Below the pieces are notes generated by a model. It had not been told where the DNA came from. It worked only from the letters and a program-made list of their open reading frames with translations, and did not search any database. From Undibacterium piscinae (GTDB taxonomy: Bacteria > Pseudomonadota > Gammaproteobacteria > Burkholderiales > Burkholderiaceae_D), in NCBI GenBank assembly GCA_003970805.2, contig CP051152.1, forward strand, positions 620,001-684,000: a stretch of 64,000 nucleotides of DNA. The letters are read 5' to 3'. The position numbers were made by a program, and so were the translations under genes. How positions within the stretch are numbered: position 1 is the first letter of the stretch; each line of letters starts with the position of its first letter. This document shows, in pieces, positions 9,358-16,533 of this stretch.

Positions 9358-9804
9358 ATGGAACTGAAAATTGGTGAACTGGCAAAACGTTCAGGCTGTT
9401 TGGTAGAAACTATCCGTTTCTATGAAAAAGAAGGTTTATTGCCGCAGACTGTACGTTCGCGTGGTAATTTTAGGTTGTATGGCGAAGGGCACGCAGAACG
9501 TTTGCAATTCATCCGGCATTGTCGTTCACTTGATATGACCTTGGATGAAATACGCGATTTATTGAAATTCAGGGACGCACCGCAAGACAATTGCTCTGAA
9601 GTGAATCTCTTGCTAGACAAGCATATCGGTCATGTCGCCGATCGCATTAAAGAGCTCAAGGCGTTAGAAAAACAATTAAAAAACTTACGCAGCCTTTGTC
9701 AGACGTCCGAGGCTGGCAAAGACTGTGGGATATTGCAAAATCTGGCGACAACAGAAGGATTCGAGGCAACAAATCTCGGTAGCCATGGCGGCGGCTGCCA
9801 TTAA
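9358..9804 (+). CDS. pbrR: MerR-family heavy-metal regulator, CadR/PbrR type
   Basis: A 148-residue regulator with an N-terminal winged helix-turn-helix (IGELAKRSGCLVETIRFYEKEGLLP), a dimerisation helix and a metal loop. Cysteines at 14 and 79 match the positions reported for PbrR. Further Cys at 114 and 123 and a terminal HGGGCH could complete a soft-metal site as in CadR. It is divergent from the ATPase across a MerR-type operator and probably activates it when Cd(II), Pb(II) or Zn(II) binds. The same dyad upstream of the UppP-like gene suggests it controls that gene too. AAGGA lies before the ATG. Confidence 0.88.
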   Translation: MELKIGELAKRSGCLVETIRFYEKEGLLPQTVRSRGNFRLYGEGHAERLQFIRHCRSLDMTLDEIRDLLKFRDAPQDNCSEVNLLLDKHIGHVADRIKELKALEKQLKNLRSLCQTSEAGKDCGILQNLATTEGFEATNLGSHGGGCH

Positions 9805-9838
9805 AGAAGCCACCGTATTCTCCAGTGAAATAACGCAT

Positions 9839-11767
9839 TTATCCTATACGCTTTGTACCAAGACGTTGATTCAACATAAAACTGACGACAATGATAGCCA
9901 GTATTGCAACTTGCGATGCGATGCTTTGCATCGACGGATAAATGCCGAGAAAGTCGATGCGTGGCACCGGAATCGGTGTCACGTTGATCACGCCAGCCTC
10001 CTGTAATGCAGTAATACCTTTGCCGACTAAGACAAACGCCAATATGGCAACCAATGCTGAACTGACAGCGAAGAATTCACTGATTGGAAGTCTGGCCGAA
10101 GTTCTGAGTAATACCGCAGCAATCACTGCCAGAATGACGATTCCCACCAATAACCCTGCCAACAAATAGCCACCGTTACCGTCGCCCCATAGGGCAGCAT
10201 AAAACAGTACGGTTTCAAACACTTCTCGGTACACTGTGACAAATGAAAGCAAAAACAACATCATGGCAGAGCGCTTGTTCAATGCAGAAGACAATTTCTC
10301 TTTAACGTACTGTTGCCAACGACCTGCTAGACTCTTCTGATGCATCCAGATACCAACACTGAGTAACACTACGGCAGCAAATAAGGAAGAATATCCTGCT
10401 GTCATTTCCCGGCTTGCGCCGCTAAACGTGACCAGATAGGTCGCCGCGATCCAAGTTAGCCCACCAGCAGCCAAAGCAGCGATCCAGCCCGCATGCACAT
10501 ATGGCAGCACGTCTTGACGCTCAGCTCTTTTCAGGAAAGCAACCATCGCCACCACTACCAGTAAGGCTTCAATCCCTTCGCGGAGCAATATGGTTAAGGC
10601 GCTGACCAAGGTGCTGATCGGATCGCTGCTACCCGATTGCAAGACTGTTTGCACTTGGCTCAATTGTGATGTCAGTTGCTGTTCAATCGCACGAGCTTCG
10701 TTGGCTCTACCCGCTGTCACCGCAGCACGAAAATCGCCCATGGTCTTTTCAACATCGTTGAACAGCTTTATATTTTTGACTTTTAGTGCCGGTTCAGCCG
10801 GTTCAAAACCATCCAGATAGGCGGAGATTGCCAAACGGGAAGCTTCAGGAATATTTCCATTATCCAATGCCGCCAAACTCTCCTTTAAGCGCGATTTCGA
10901 CAACACGACTGAATCCGATTTTTCTTGCTCCAGGATTTGTGCATTACTCTTCAAATACGCCATCAGCTGATAAGCCTGATCAGGTGGCAAATTCTTCGAT
11001 AATGCTGTTTCAGAGGTTTGACTCAAGATATTAAGGGACGGCAGAATGGCGTGTAAAGATGGATTGTCTTTCCATAACTTTTTGCCGGCCTCACGGTCGG
11101 TATCGGTGTAGGGAAGACCTGCTGCGAAGAAAGCAATAGCCCAGCGTTCATCGTCAGTGAGTTGTGCAAAAGATGGCATGGCAGTCCCTTTCACACCTTG
11201 GGATATGATCTGTTGCAAAGAAAATAGACTTCTTTCCTTGGCTCTATCATGCCCCGATAACGCGATCGGCGGTGGATTCAGACTCGCTGCCAACGGACCA
11301 TCGCCACGCCCCAGGCCACCGTGGCAGTTTGCACATTGTGCCTGGAACAACTGTGCACCCAATGCCAAATCAGGTGCTCTGGATGGAGACATTGGAACCG
11401 GGTAAGCCGCCAATAGAGCCCCTGCTAATTCACGGGCCTGTGTAGAAACCGACGTTGCCACAGATTTATCTGCAATCAAGCTGCGTAACCGAGCCGCTTG
11501 CTGCAATAAATTCTGTTGCGCTGCGTCGGCTGGCAGTTCTGCAAGTTGTCGTTCTGCCGACAAAGCAAATTCCTGCATTTCGCCATACTCAGCATGACTG
11601 ACGACTTTGCCCTCTTTGACGGCTGCACCATAATCGACCGCCAAATAGTCCAGTAATTGCCAGATTTGCTTGGTCTTGTCTTGTTGTTGCATGGTTTGCG
11701 CCGCTACGGGCGAGGCTGCGTACAGGAAACCCAACAGGATAAAAAAGAGAGTTCGTAGAATGGACAT
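9839..11767 (-). CDS. pbrT: Cytochrome-c/FTR1-family metal permease (PbrT-like)
   Basis: A 642-residue fusion. A signal peptide (MSILRTLFFILLGFLYAASPVAA) precedes a periplasmic region with one haem-c motif CANCH at 145-149. The second half is a seven-helix FTR1/ILT permease carrying REGIE (396-400) and REVFE (514-518), the REXXE metal-transfer motifs of the family. FTR1 proteins import iron, and PbrT of the Cupriavidus pbr locus is an FTR1 relative linked to Pb(II) uptake. The pbr-like surroundings favour PbrT, but a Fur-like box at 11809-11823 favours an iron-uptake role. The frame is open to 11869; the ATG at 11767 is chosen because the signal peptide starts there. It converges with the regulator gene, 34 bases apart. 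Confidence 0.85.
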   Translation of the reverse strand: MSILRTLFFILLGFLYAASPVAAQTMQQQDKTKQIWQLLDYLAVDYGAAVKEGKVVSHAEYGEMQEFALSAERQLAELPADAAQQNLLQQAARLRSLIADKSVATSVSTQARELAGALLAAYPVPMSPSRAPDLALGAQLFQAQCANCHGGLGRGDGPLAASLNPPPIALSGHDRAKERSLFSLQQIISQGVKGTAMPSFAQLTDDERWAIAFFAAGLPYTDTDREAGKKLWKDNPSLHAILPSLNILSQTSETALSKNLPPDQAYQLMAYLKSNAQILEQEKSDSVVLSKSRLKESLAALDNGNIPEASRLAISAYLDGFEPAEPALKVKNIKLFNDVEKTMGDFRAAVTAGRANEARAIEQQLTSQLSQVQTVLQSGSSDPISTLVSALTILLREGIEALLVVVAMVAFLKRAERQDVLPYVHAGWIAALAAGGLTWIAATYLVTFSGASREMTAGYSSLFAAVVLLSVGIWMHQKSLAGRWQQYVKEKLSSALNKRSAMMLFLLSFVTVYREVFETVLFYAALWGDGNGGYLLAGLLVGIVILAVIAAVLLRTSARLPISEFFAVSSALVAILAFVLVGKGITALQEAGVINVTPIPVPRIDFLGIYPSMQSIASQVAILAIIVVSFMLNQRLGTKRIG

Positions 11768-11808
11768 AGTGCTTACTTCAAAAAATGTCTTGCTGTTTGA
11801 GGTACTGG

Positions 11809-11823
11809 AATGAGAATCATTAT
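11809..11823 (-). promoter_or_regulatory. Fur-box-like site upstream of the FTR1 permease
   Basis: AATGAGAATCATTAT matches 14 of 15 bases of the core of the Fur consensus (AATGATAATCATTAT) and lies 42-56 bases before the permease start. The surrounding bases are AT-rich. It suggests iron-dependent repression of the permease; it has not been tested against chance occurrence in this genome. Confidence 0.55.
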
Positions 11824-11936
11824 ACTTTAAATTAATGATGCAGCCTGCTTGACTGTCCATTTTAGTCAATGGTTAGATTTGTTTTGTGTGGCTTGAATTA
11901 CGCTAGGCAAGCATCGACGATGCTGAATTCTCCGGC

Positions 11937-12809
11937 CTAATGCAAAAAACCAGTTAGTACAGCGCCGATCAGGAACACACCAAGTGCAGCGCGGTAAACA
12001 ATAAATGGCCAAGCCGAAAAACGCTCCAGGAATCGCATCAATCCCCAGATAGCGACGAAAGCCGATACACTCGCCACCAGCAAGCCAAACGCGAGCAAGG
12101 ACCATGCCTCGGCAGAAATATGCGCATGGTAAAGCACCCACAATTCTTTTAATCCAGCCAATGCGATCGCAGGTAAGCCCAACAGGAATGACAGCCTAGC
12201 AGCTTCTTCTCGCCTAAAATTGAGCGTCATTGCGGCGGTGAGCGTTGCTCCCGAGCGCGATACTCCAGGAATCAATGCGCCAATTTGGGCGATGCCGATG
12301 AGTAGAGCGTCCTTGAATCGGGCCTGCTCGACAGTTCGCTGATGTCTACAAGTGACTTCTGCTACAAGCAAGAGAATTGCCATCGTCAATGAAGCAACAC
12401 CGATCACCAGTAAACTGCGCAAAGGGGAAGCGCACGAATTTAATACTGAGGAAAGAGCAACGCCTACAAGGCAGATTGGAATCGTCGCAATGATGATCGC
12501 TATCGCTAAACGAAACCACCTGTCGTTGAAGTCTCTACGCCCAATTGCGGCTACGCTGCCTGAGCTTACTGCAACGACATCGCGCCAAAAATAACTCATG
12601 ACTGCCGCCAGAGCGGCAAGCTGCATCGCGGCAGAAAATGCCGAGCCAGGATCGCGCCATCCCAAAAGTGCTGGCACGACCCGCATATGTGCAGTAGACG
12701 AAATAGGCAGCAGCTCAGTGATACCTTGGATGATTCCTAGAATACCAACCTGTATGTAAGTCAATGAGGCGAAACCGATATCCAGACCGGCGCTGCAAGC
12801 ATTTGTCAA
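11937..12809 (-). CDS. uppP: Undecaprenyl-diphosphatase, UppP/BacA family (PbrB-like)
   Basis: A 290-residue polytopic membrane phosphatase. It has the family motifs GIIQGITELLPISSTAH near residue 27 and PGVSRSGATLTAAM in the second half, holding the catalytic Glu, Ser and Arg. The enzyme releases phosphate from undecaprenyl diphosphate. In the Cupriavidus pbr system PbrB is such a phosphatase and its phosphate helps precipitate exported Pb(II). Here the gene has a MerR-type operator identical in layout to the ATPase promoter, which is unusual for a housekeeping uppP and supports a PbrB role. The start codon is TTG at 12809, preceded by AGGAG six to seven bases away. Confidence 0.88.
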   Translation of the reverse strand: MTNACSAGLDIGFASLTYIQVGILGIIQGITELLPISSTAHMRVVPALLGWRDPGSAFSAAMQLAALAAVMSYFWRDVVAVSSGSVAAIGRRDFNDRWFRLAIAIIIATIPICLVGVALSSVLNSCASPLRSLLVIGVASLTMAILLLVAEVTCRHQRTVEQARFKDALLIGIAQIGALIPGVSRSGATLTAAMTLNFRREEAARLSFLLGLPAIALAGLKELWVLYHAHISAEAWSLLAFGLLVASVSAFVAIWGLMRFLERFSAWPFIVYRAALGVFLIGAVLTGFLH

Positions 12810-12862
12810 AATTTTCTCCTTTTATTGGGCATTATTGCCGTTGGTAGAATCAACGCTGCATT

Positions 12863-12893
12863 ATTTTAAAGTCTATAGCTGATATAGAGTCAA
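12863..12893 (-). promoter_or_regulatory. Second MerR-type promoter-operator, for the UppP-like gene
   Basis: On the minus strand TTGACT (12888-12893) and TAAAAT (12863-12868) are separated by 19 bases containing the perfect dyad CTATA-TCAGC-TATAG. Spacing and half-sites parallel the ATPase operator at 9297-9327, so the same CadR/PbrR-like regulator probably activates both genes. The predicted start codon (12809) lies about 54 bases downstream of the -10. Confidence 0.8.
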
Positions 12894-13163
12894 GGCTTAT
12901 TTGATTGCGGCCATGTACATTATCGGCGAGAGTTCGATTGGTATCTGAGGCTGATATTTATATTTGAACCCGCGTTGGATTCTTCAGCTTTTAAAGCAAT
13001 TTAACCGGACACTAGTGAGCCTCAATAAGTAATTCAAAGAGCAAGTAACTTGTTGTGTCATCCATCAGAGAAACTTTGTTAGTAAGTGTGTATTTTTTTG
13101 CATTTATTTCATATTTCCATTATTATAGAATTATAGTCAATGAATTGTTAATGGAAAAAATAG
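12894..13163 (+). promoter_or_regulatory. AT-rich intergenic region carrying the ars promoter
   Basis: The remainder of the 353-base gap between the divergent UppP-like and arsR genes. No gene is visible. The part nearest arsR (about 13090-13160) is very AT-rich and holds inverted CCATTA (13116-13121) and TAATGG (13149-13154) flanking a likely -10. This is where an ArsR operator would be expected, but I cannot point to a confirmed site. Confidence 0.4.
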
Positions 13164-13505
13164 ATGGAAACCAAAAAAGTCCTCTCCGCGCTCGCCGCCT
13201 TGGCGCAAGAATCTCGCCTCGCCGTCTTTCGCCTATTGGTACAAGTCGGGCCGGAAGGCTTGGCGGCCAGCAAAATAGGCGAACAACTGGGTATACCGCC
13301 GTCTTCCTTGTCCTTTCATCTTAAAGAGTTGTCGCATGCCGATCTAGTGATTGCTAGACAGGACGGTCGCTTTGTCATCTATTCCGCCGATATCGTGACC
13401 ATGAACTCGGTACTGGGCTTTTTAACCGACAACTGTTGCGGCGGCAATCCGTGCACGCCTGTGCAGATACAGCAATGTATGCCAGTCGGCACTCTCGCCA
13501 AATAA
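13164..13505 (+). CDS. arsR: ArsR-family arsenic-responsive repressor
   Basis: A 113-residue winged-helix repressor. The recognition region reads GIPPSSLSFHLKELSHADLV, close to classical ArsR. The arsenite site of the E. coli protein (CVC in helix 3) is absent. Instead Cys91, Cys92 and Cys97 lie at the C-terminus (DNCCGGNPC), like the C-terminal triad of Acidithiobacillus ArsR. It heads a plus-strand operon of arsenate reductases, aquaglyceroporin and arsH, and presumably releases the operon's promoter when As(III) or Sb(III) binds. Confidence 0.92.
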   Translation: METKKVLSALAALAQESRLAVFRLLVQVGPEGLAASKIGEQLGIPPSSLSFHLKELSHADLVIARQDGRFVIYSADIVTMNSVLGFLTDNCCGGNPCTPVQIQQCMPVGTLAK

Positions 13506-13539
13506 TCACGTATTCCAATTTTTACTCAAGGACCGTTTT

Positions 13540-14019
13540 ATGAACGTTTTATTTCTTTGCACCGGTAACTCTTGCCGCTCGATCTTGGGCGAAGCCACCT
13601 TTAATCATCTGGCGCCTGCAGGCTGGAGAGCGATGAGTGCGGGCAGTAAACCGACGGGTGAAGTGCACCCACGCTCGCTTGCCTTGTTGGCACGTGAAGG
13701 CATCGCTACCGAAGGTTACTACAGCAAATCATGGGACAACCTACCTGCCACACCGGACATCGTGATTACCGTTTGTGCCAGTGCCGCAGGGGAAACTTGT
13801 CCCGCCTACCTGGGACCGGTATTGCGCACTCATTGGGGAGTGGAAGATCCAGCACACGTGACTGGTACCGATGCGGAAATCGATGCGGCGTTCATGACTG
13901 CGTATCGCATCTTACGCACACGGATTGAAGCCTTTCTGGCACTGCCACTGGACCAGCTACAAAACGACATGACGCAACTAAAAGCGGAACTTGATCGTGT
14001 CGGTCAATTGATGCCCTAA
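13540..14019 (+). CDS. arsC: Arsenate reductase, LMW protein-tyrosine-phosphatase type (copy 1)
   Basis: A 159-residue ArsC of the low-molecular-weight phosphatase fold. The P-loop CTGNSCR (Cys7 to Arg13) near the N-terminus is the CX5R active site, and DNLPATPDIVITVCASAAGETCP carries a redox Cys pair. These enzymes reduce arsenate to arsenite with thioredoxin or a related thiol donor. It follows arsR by 34 bases, with AAGGA before the ATG, and precedes a second paralog by 44 bases. Confidence 0.9.
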   Translation: MNVLFLCTGNSCRSILGEATFNHLAPAGWRAMSAGSKPTGEVHPRSLALLAREGIATEGYYSKSWDNLPATPDIVITVCASAAGETCPAYLGPVLRTHWGVEDPAHVTGTDAEIDAAFMTAYRILRTRIEAFLALPLDQLQNDMTQLKAELDRVGQLMP

Positions 14020-14063
14020 GCTTTCTTGCTTATCTGATTAACCTATCTGTTCAGGAGAGTTCC

Positions 14064-14564
14064 ATGAACGACAAAGTGTATAACGTGCTGTTTTTATGTA
14101 CGGGCAATTCGGCTCGCAGCATCATGGCAGAGGCGATGTTAAACGTCGCTGGCAAAGGCCGCTTCAAAGCCTATAGCGCGGGCAGCCATCCTACGGGTAT
14201 CGTGCATCCATTCGCGATTGAACAAATCCAGCATATTGGCTATCCTTCCACGGATCTACGAAGCAAAAGCTGGGACGAGTTTGCGCCAGACTATGCGCCC
14301 CATATGGACTTTGTCATTACCGTTTGCGATAAGGCTGCAGGTGAAATCTGCCCATTCTGGCCAGGGCAGCCGGTCACCGCACACTGGGGCTTTCAAGATC
14401 CCGCTGAAGTGCAAGGCAGTGAAGAAGAAAGACACCATGCGTTTGCGCGCATTTGCCGCGAAATCAAGACCAGGCTGGATATTTTTTTGTGTCTGCCGAT
14501 GGAGAAACTGGAGCGTCTGGCGTTAAAGCTGGAACTCGACAAAATAGGGATGCTTAAGCCATGA
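14064..14564 (+). CDS. arsC: Arsenate reductase, LMW-PTP type (copy 2)
   Basis: A 166-residue paralog of the preceding gene. The active-site loop is CTGNSAR (Cys12 to Arg18), where copy 1 has a Cys in place of Ala, and FVITVCDKAAGEICPFWPG holds the Cys pair. Sequence divergence from copy 1 is substantial, so this is not a recent duplication. A strong AGGAGAG precedes the ATG. Its stop overlaps the next start by four bases (ATGA). Confidence 0.9.
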   Translation: MNDKVYNVLFLCTGNSARSIMAEAMLNVAGKGRFKAYSAGSHPTGIVHPFAIEQIQHIGYPSTDLRSKSWDEFAPDYAPHMDFVITVCDKAAGEICPFWPGQPVTAHWGFQDPAEVQGSEEERHHAFARICREIKTRLDIFLCLPMEKLERLALKLELDKIGMLKP

Positions 14565-15271
14565 CCATTGCACGACGTTTAGTTTCCGAAGGACTAGGTA
14601 CCGCCTTTTTGCTGGCGGTGGTAGTAGGTTCCGGCATCATGGCCGAGCGGCTGGCCGGTGGCAACGTGGCGCTCGCTTTATTGGCCAATGCGATTGCGAC
14701 CGGCGCCGGTTTGATTGCCTTGATCCTGATGTTTGGCACCATATCCGGTGCACACTTTAATCCTGTCGTCACACTATCTGAAGCCTGGCAAAAGAATATG
14801 CCCGGCGCGGAAGTGCTACCTTATATTCTGGTGCAGATTCTCGGCGCGTTCGCTGGTGTGGCAGCTGCCCATGTGATGTTTCAAGATCCGGTCTTTTTTG
14901 CATCCGAGCATATCCGTACTGGCACGTCGCAATGGTGGAGCGAGTTCGTTGCCACCTTTGGTTTGATTGCCGTGATCATAGGATGTTCACGTAGCCGTCC
15001 GGCGGTCACTCCGTTTGCAGTAGCGGCGTATATTACGGCAGCGTATTGGTTTACCTCATCAACCTCATTTGCCAATCCAGCTGTAACGCTGGCGCGTGCA
15101 GCCACCAATACCTTCGCGGGCATTCGTCCCATCGATGCACCAGGCTTCATCATCGCCCAGTTGCTGGGTGCTGCTATGGCAACGCTAATCTTTTGCTGGT
15201 TGTATCCTGCACCACCGAAAGACGCCACTGTTGGCGGAACTGTGGCTCCCAGTGATTTTGCACCTCATTAA
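14561..15271 (+). CDS. aqpS: Aquaglyceroporin-type MIP channel, AqpS-like
   Basis: A 236-residue six-helix channel of the MIP family with both signature loops: GAHFNPVVTL in the first half and FANPAVTLARA in the second. In Sinorhizobium-type ars operons an aquaglyceroporin replaces the ArsB pump and lets As(III) made by ArsC diffuse out. No arsB or acr3 occurs in this operon, so the same role is likely here. Translation is coupled to the preceding arsC by a four-base overlap. Confidence 0.88.
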   Translation: MTIARRLVSEGLGTAFLLAVVVGSGIMAERLAGGNVALALLANAIATGAGLIALILMFGTISGAHFNPVVTLSEAWQKNMPGAEVLPYILVQILGAFAGVAAAHVMFQDPVFFASEHIRTGTSQWWSEFVATFGLIAVIIGCSRSRPAVTPFAVAAYITAAYWFTSSTSFANPAVTLARAATNTFAGIRPIDAPGFIIAQLLGAAMATLIFCWLYPAPPKDATVGGTVAPSDFAPH

Positions 15272-15290
15272 TTTCGTTAGTAGATAGCTC

Positions 15291-15722
15291 ATGACCATTA
15301 CCATTTATCACAATCCCAAATGTGGCACGTCACGTAATACTCTGGCGCTGATCCGCAATACCGGTGTCGAACTGGAAGTCATTGAATACCTGACACATCC
15401 TCCTTCGAGAACAAAGTTAGTAGAACTGATCGCAGCGATGGGCGTCTCTGTACGCGAAGTTCTGCGTAAAAAAGGCACACCCTACGAAGAGTTACATCTC
15501 GATGAAACGACATGGAGCGATGATGATTTGATTAATTTCATGATGGCGCATCCCATCCTGATCAATCGTCCTATTGTTGTGACGCCAGTAGGTACTAAAT
15601 TGTGTCGTCCGTCGGAAGTTGTTTTAGATATCCTGCCATTGCCGCAACTGAAAGAATTCACCAAAGAAGACGGCGAAAAAGTAATTGATGCGGAGGGTAA
15701 TCGTGTCGCTCACACATCTTAA
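15291..15722 (+). CDS. arsC: Arsenate reductase, glutaredoxin-dependent type
   Basis: A 143-residue ArsC of the R773 plasmid family. The catalytic Cys is Cys11 in [13 protein letters not shown], and the arginines that bind arsenate in the family are seen in [19 protein letters not shown] and KLCRPSE. It uses glutathione and glutaredoxin and has a different fold from the two LMW-PTP arsC genes upstream, so this operon encodes two unrelated reductase mechanisms. Its 3' end overlaps the arsH start. Confidence 0.93.
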   Translation: MTITIYHNPKCGTSRNTLALIRNTGVELEVIEYLTHPPSRTKLVELIAAMGVSVREVLRKKGTPYEELHLDETTWSDDDLINFMMAHPILINRPIVVTPVGTKLCRPSEVVLDILPLPQLKEFTKEDGEKVIDAEGNRVAHTS

Positions 15723-16425
15723 TCTCCCTAGCCTGGATCAGGCATTATTTGAGAAACCTGATCAGGAAAAACTGACACATCAAGCGCCTACAACGCACGC
15801 GCCACGCTTCTTGCTACTGTATGGTTCGTTACGTGAACGCTCCTACAGTAAACTTTTAACCTTGGAAGCAGCACGTCTATTGGAGGCGATGGGCGGAGAA
15901 GTTAAGGTATTCGATCCGCAAGGCTTACCTTTACCCGATGGCGCACCAGAAGACCATCCCAAGGTAAAGGAATTGCGCGAGCTGGCATCGTGGTCGGAAG
16001 GCATGGTGTGGTGCTCACCTGAACGCCACGGTGCCATGACCGGTATTATGAAAGCGCAGATAGATTGGATTCCTTTGTCGGGTGGCGCAGTACGTCCAAC
16101 CCAAGGCAAGACCTTGGCTGTGATGGAGGTTTCCGGTGGCTCGCAATCTTTCAATGCGGTGAATCAACTGCGTATCTTGGGTCGTTGGATGCGCATGATC
16201 ACTATCCCTAATCAATCATCCGTCGCGAAAGCCTTTTTGGAATTTGACGAAGCTGGTCGTATGAAGCCATCGGCTTACTATGATCGTGTAGTGGATGTCA
16301 TGGAAGAGTTGATGAAATTCACTTTACTGACCAGGGATGCTTCAGCGTATCTGGTTGACCGCTACAGCGAGCGCAAAGAGAGTGCAGCAGAGTTATCCAA
16401 ACGGGTCAATCAGAAAGCGATATAA
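15703..16425 (+). CDS. arsH: ArsH NADPH-dependent FMN oxidoreductase
   Basis: A 240-residue flavodoxin-fold protein of the ArsH family, known to oxidise trivalent organoarsenicals. The FMN-binding loop [13 protein letters not shown] and the segment [21 protein letters not shown] are characteristic. The GTG at 15703 is chosen because GGAGGG stands five bases before it; this places the start inside the end of the preceding arsC by 20 bases, compatible with coupling. A TTG at 15685 and an ATG at 15688 are in frame but lack a binding site. It is the last gene of the ars operon. Confidence 0.9.
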   Translation: MSLTHLNLPSLDQALFEKPDQEKLTHQAPTTHAPRFLLLYGSLRERSYSKLLTLEAARLLEAMGGEVKVFDPQGLPLPDGAPEDHPKVKELRELASWSEGMVWCSPERHGAMTGIMKAQIDWIPLSGGAVRPTQGKTLAVMEVSGGSQSFNAVNQLRILGRWMRMITIPNQSSVAKAFLEFDEAGRMKPSAYYDRVVDVMEELMKFTLLTRDASAYLVDRYSERKESAAELSKRVNQKAI

Positions 16426-16484
16426 GAGTTATCATCGGGCCTCGGCGAATTGCTACTTGGCCTCTTTCCGCCTACGTTCTAATT

Positions 16485-16522
16485 ACAGGACTAGGCCTCA
16501 TTTTGCATATCTCGGTCACCCC
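16485..16522 (-). repeat. Tn3-family-like terminal inverted repeat (single copy)
   Basis: Read on the minus strand from 16522 the sequence begins GGGGTGACCGAGATATGC and continues about 38 bases. GGGG at the outer end and a 38-bp length are typical of Tn3-family ends. The orientation would place the element to the left (the ars/metal side), with the transposase gene starting 12 bases outside. No partner copy was found in the window, so this may be a relic or chance. Confidence 0.35.
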
Positions 16523-16533
16523 TCAATTCCATT

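Noticed and set aside
11937..12809. Ordinary housekeeping uppP
   Set aside because: Not excluded by sequence, but the MerR-type operator and neighbours favour a metal-induced PbrB-like role.
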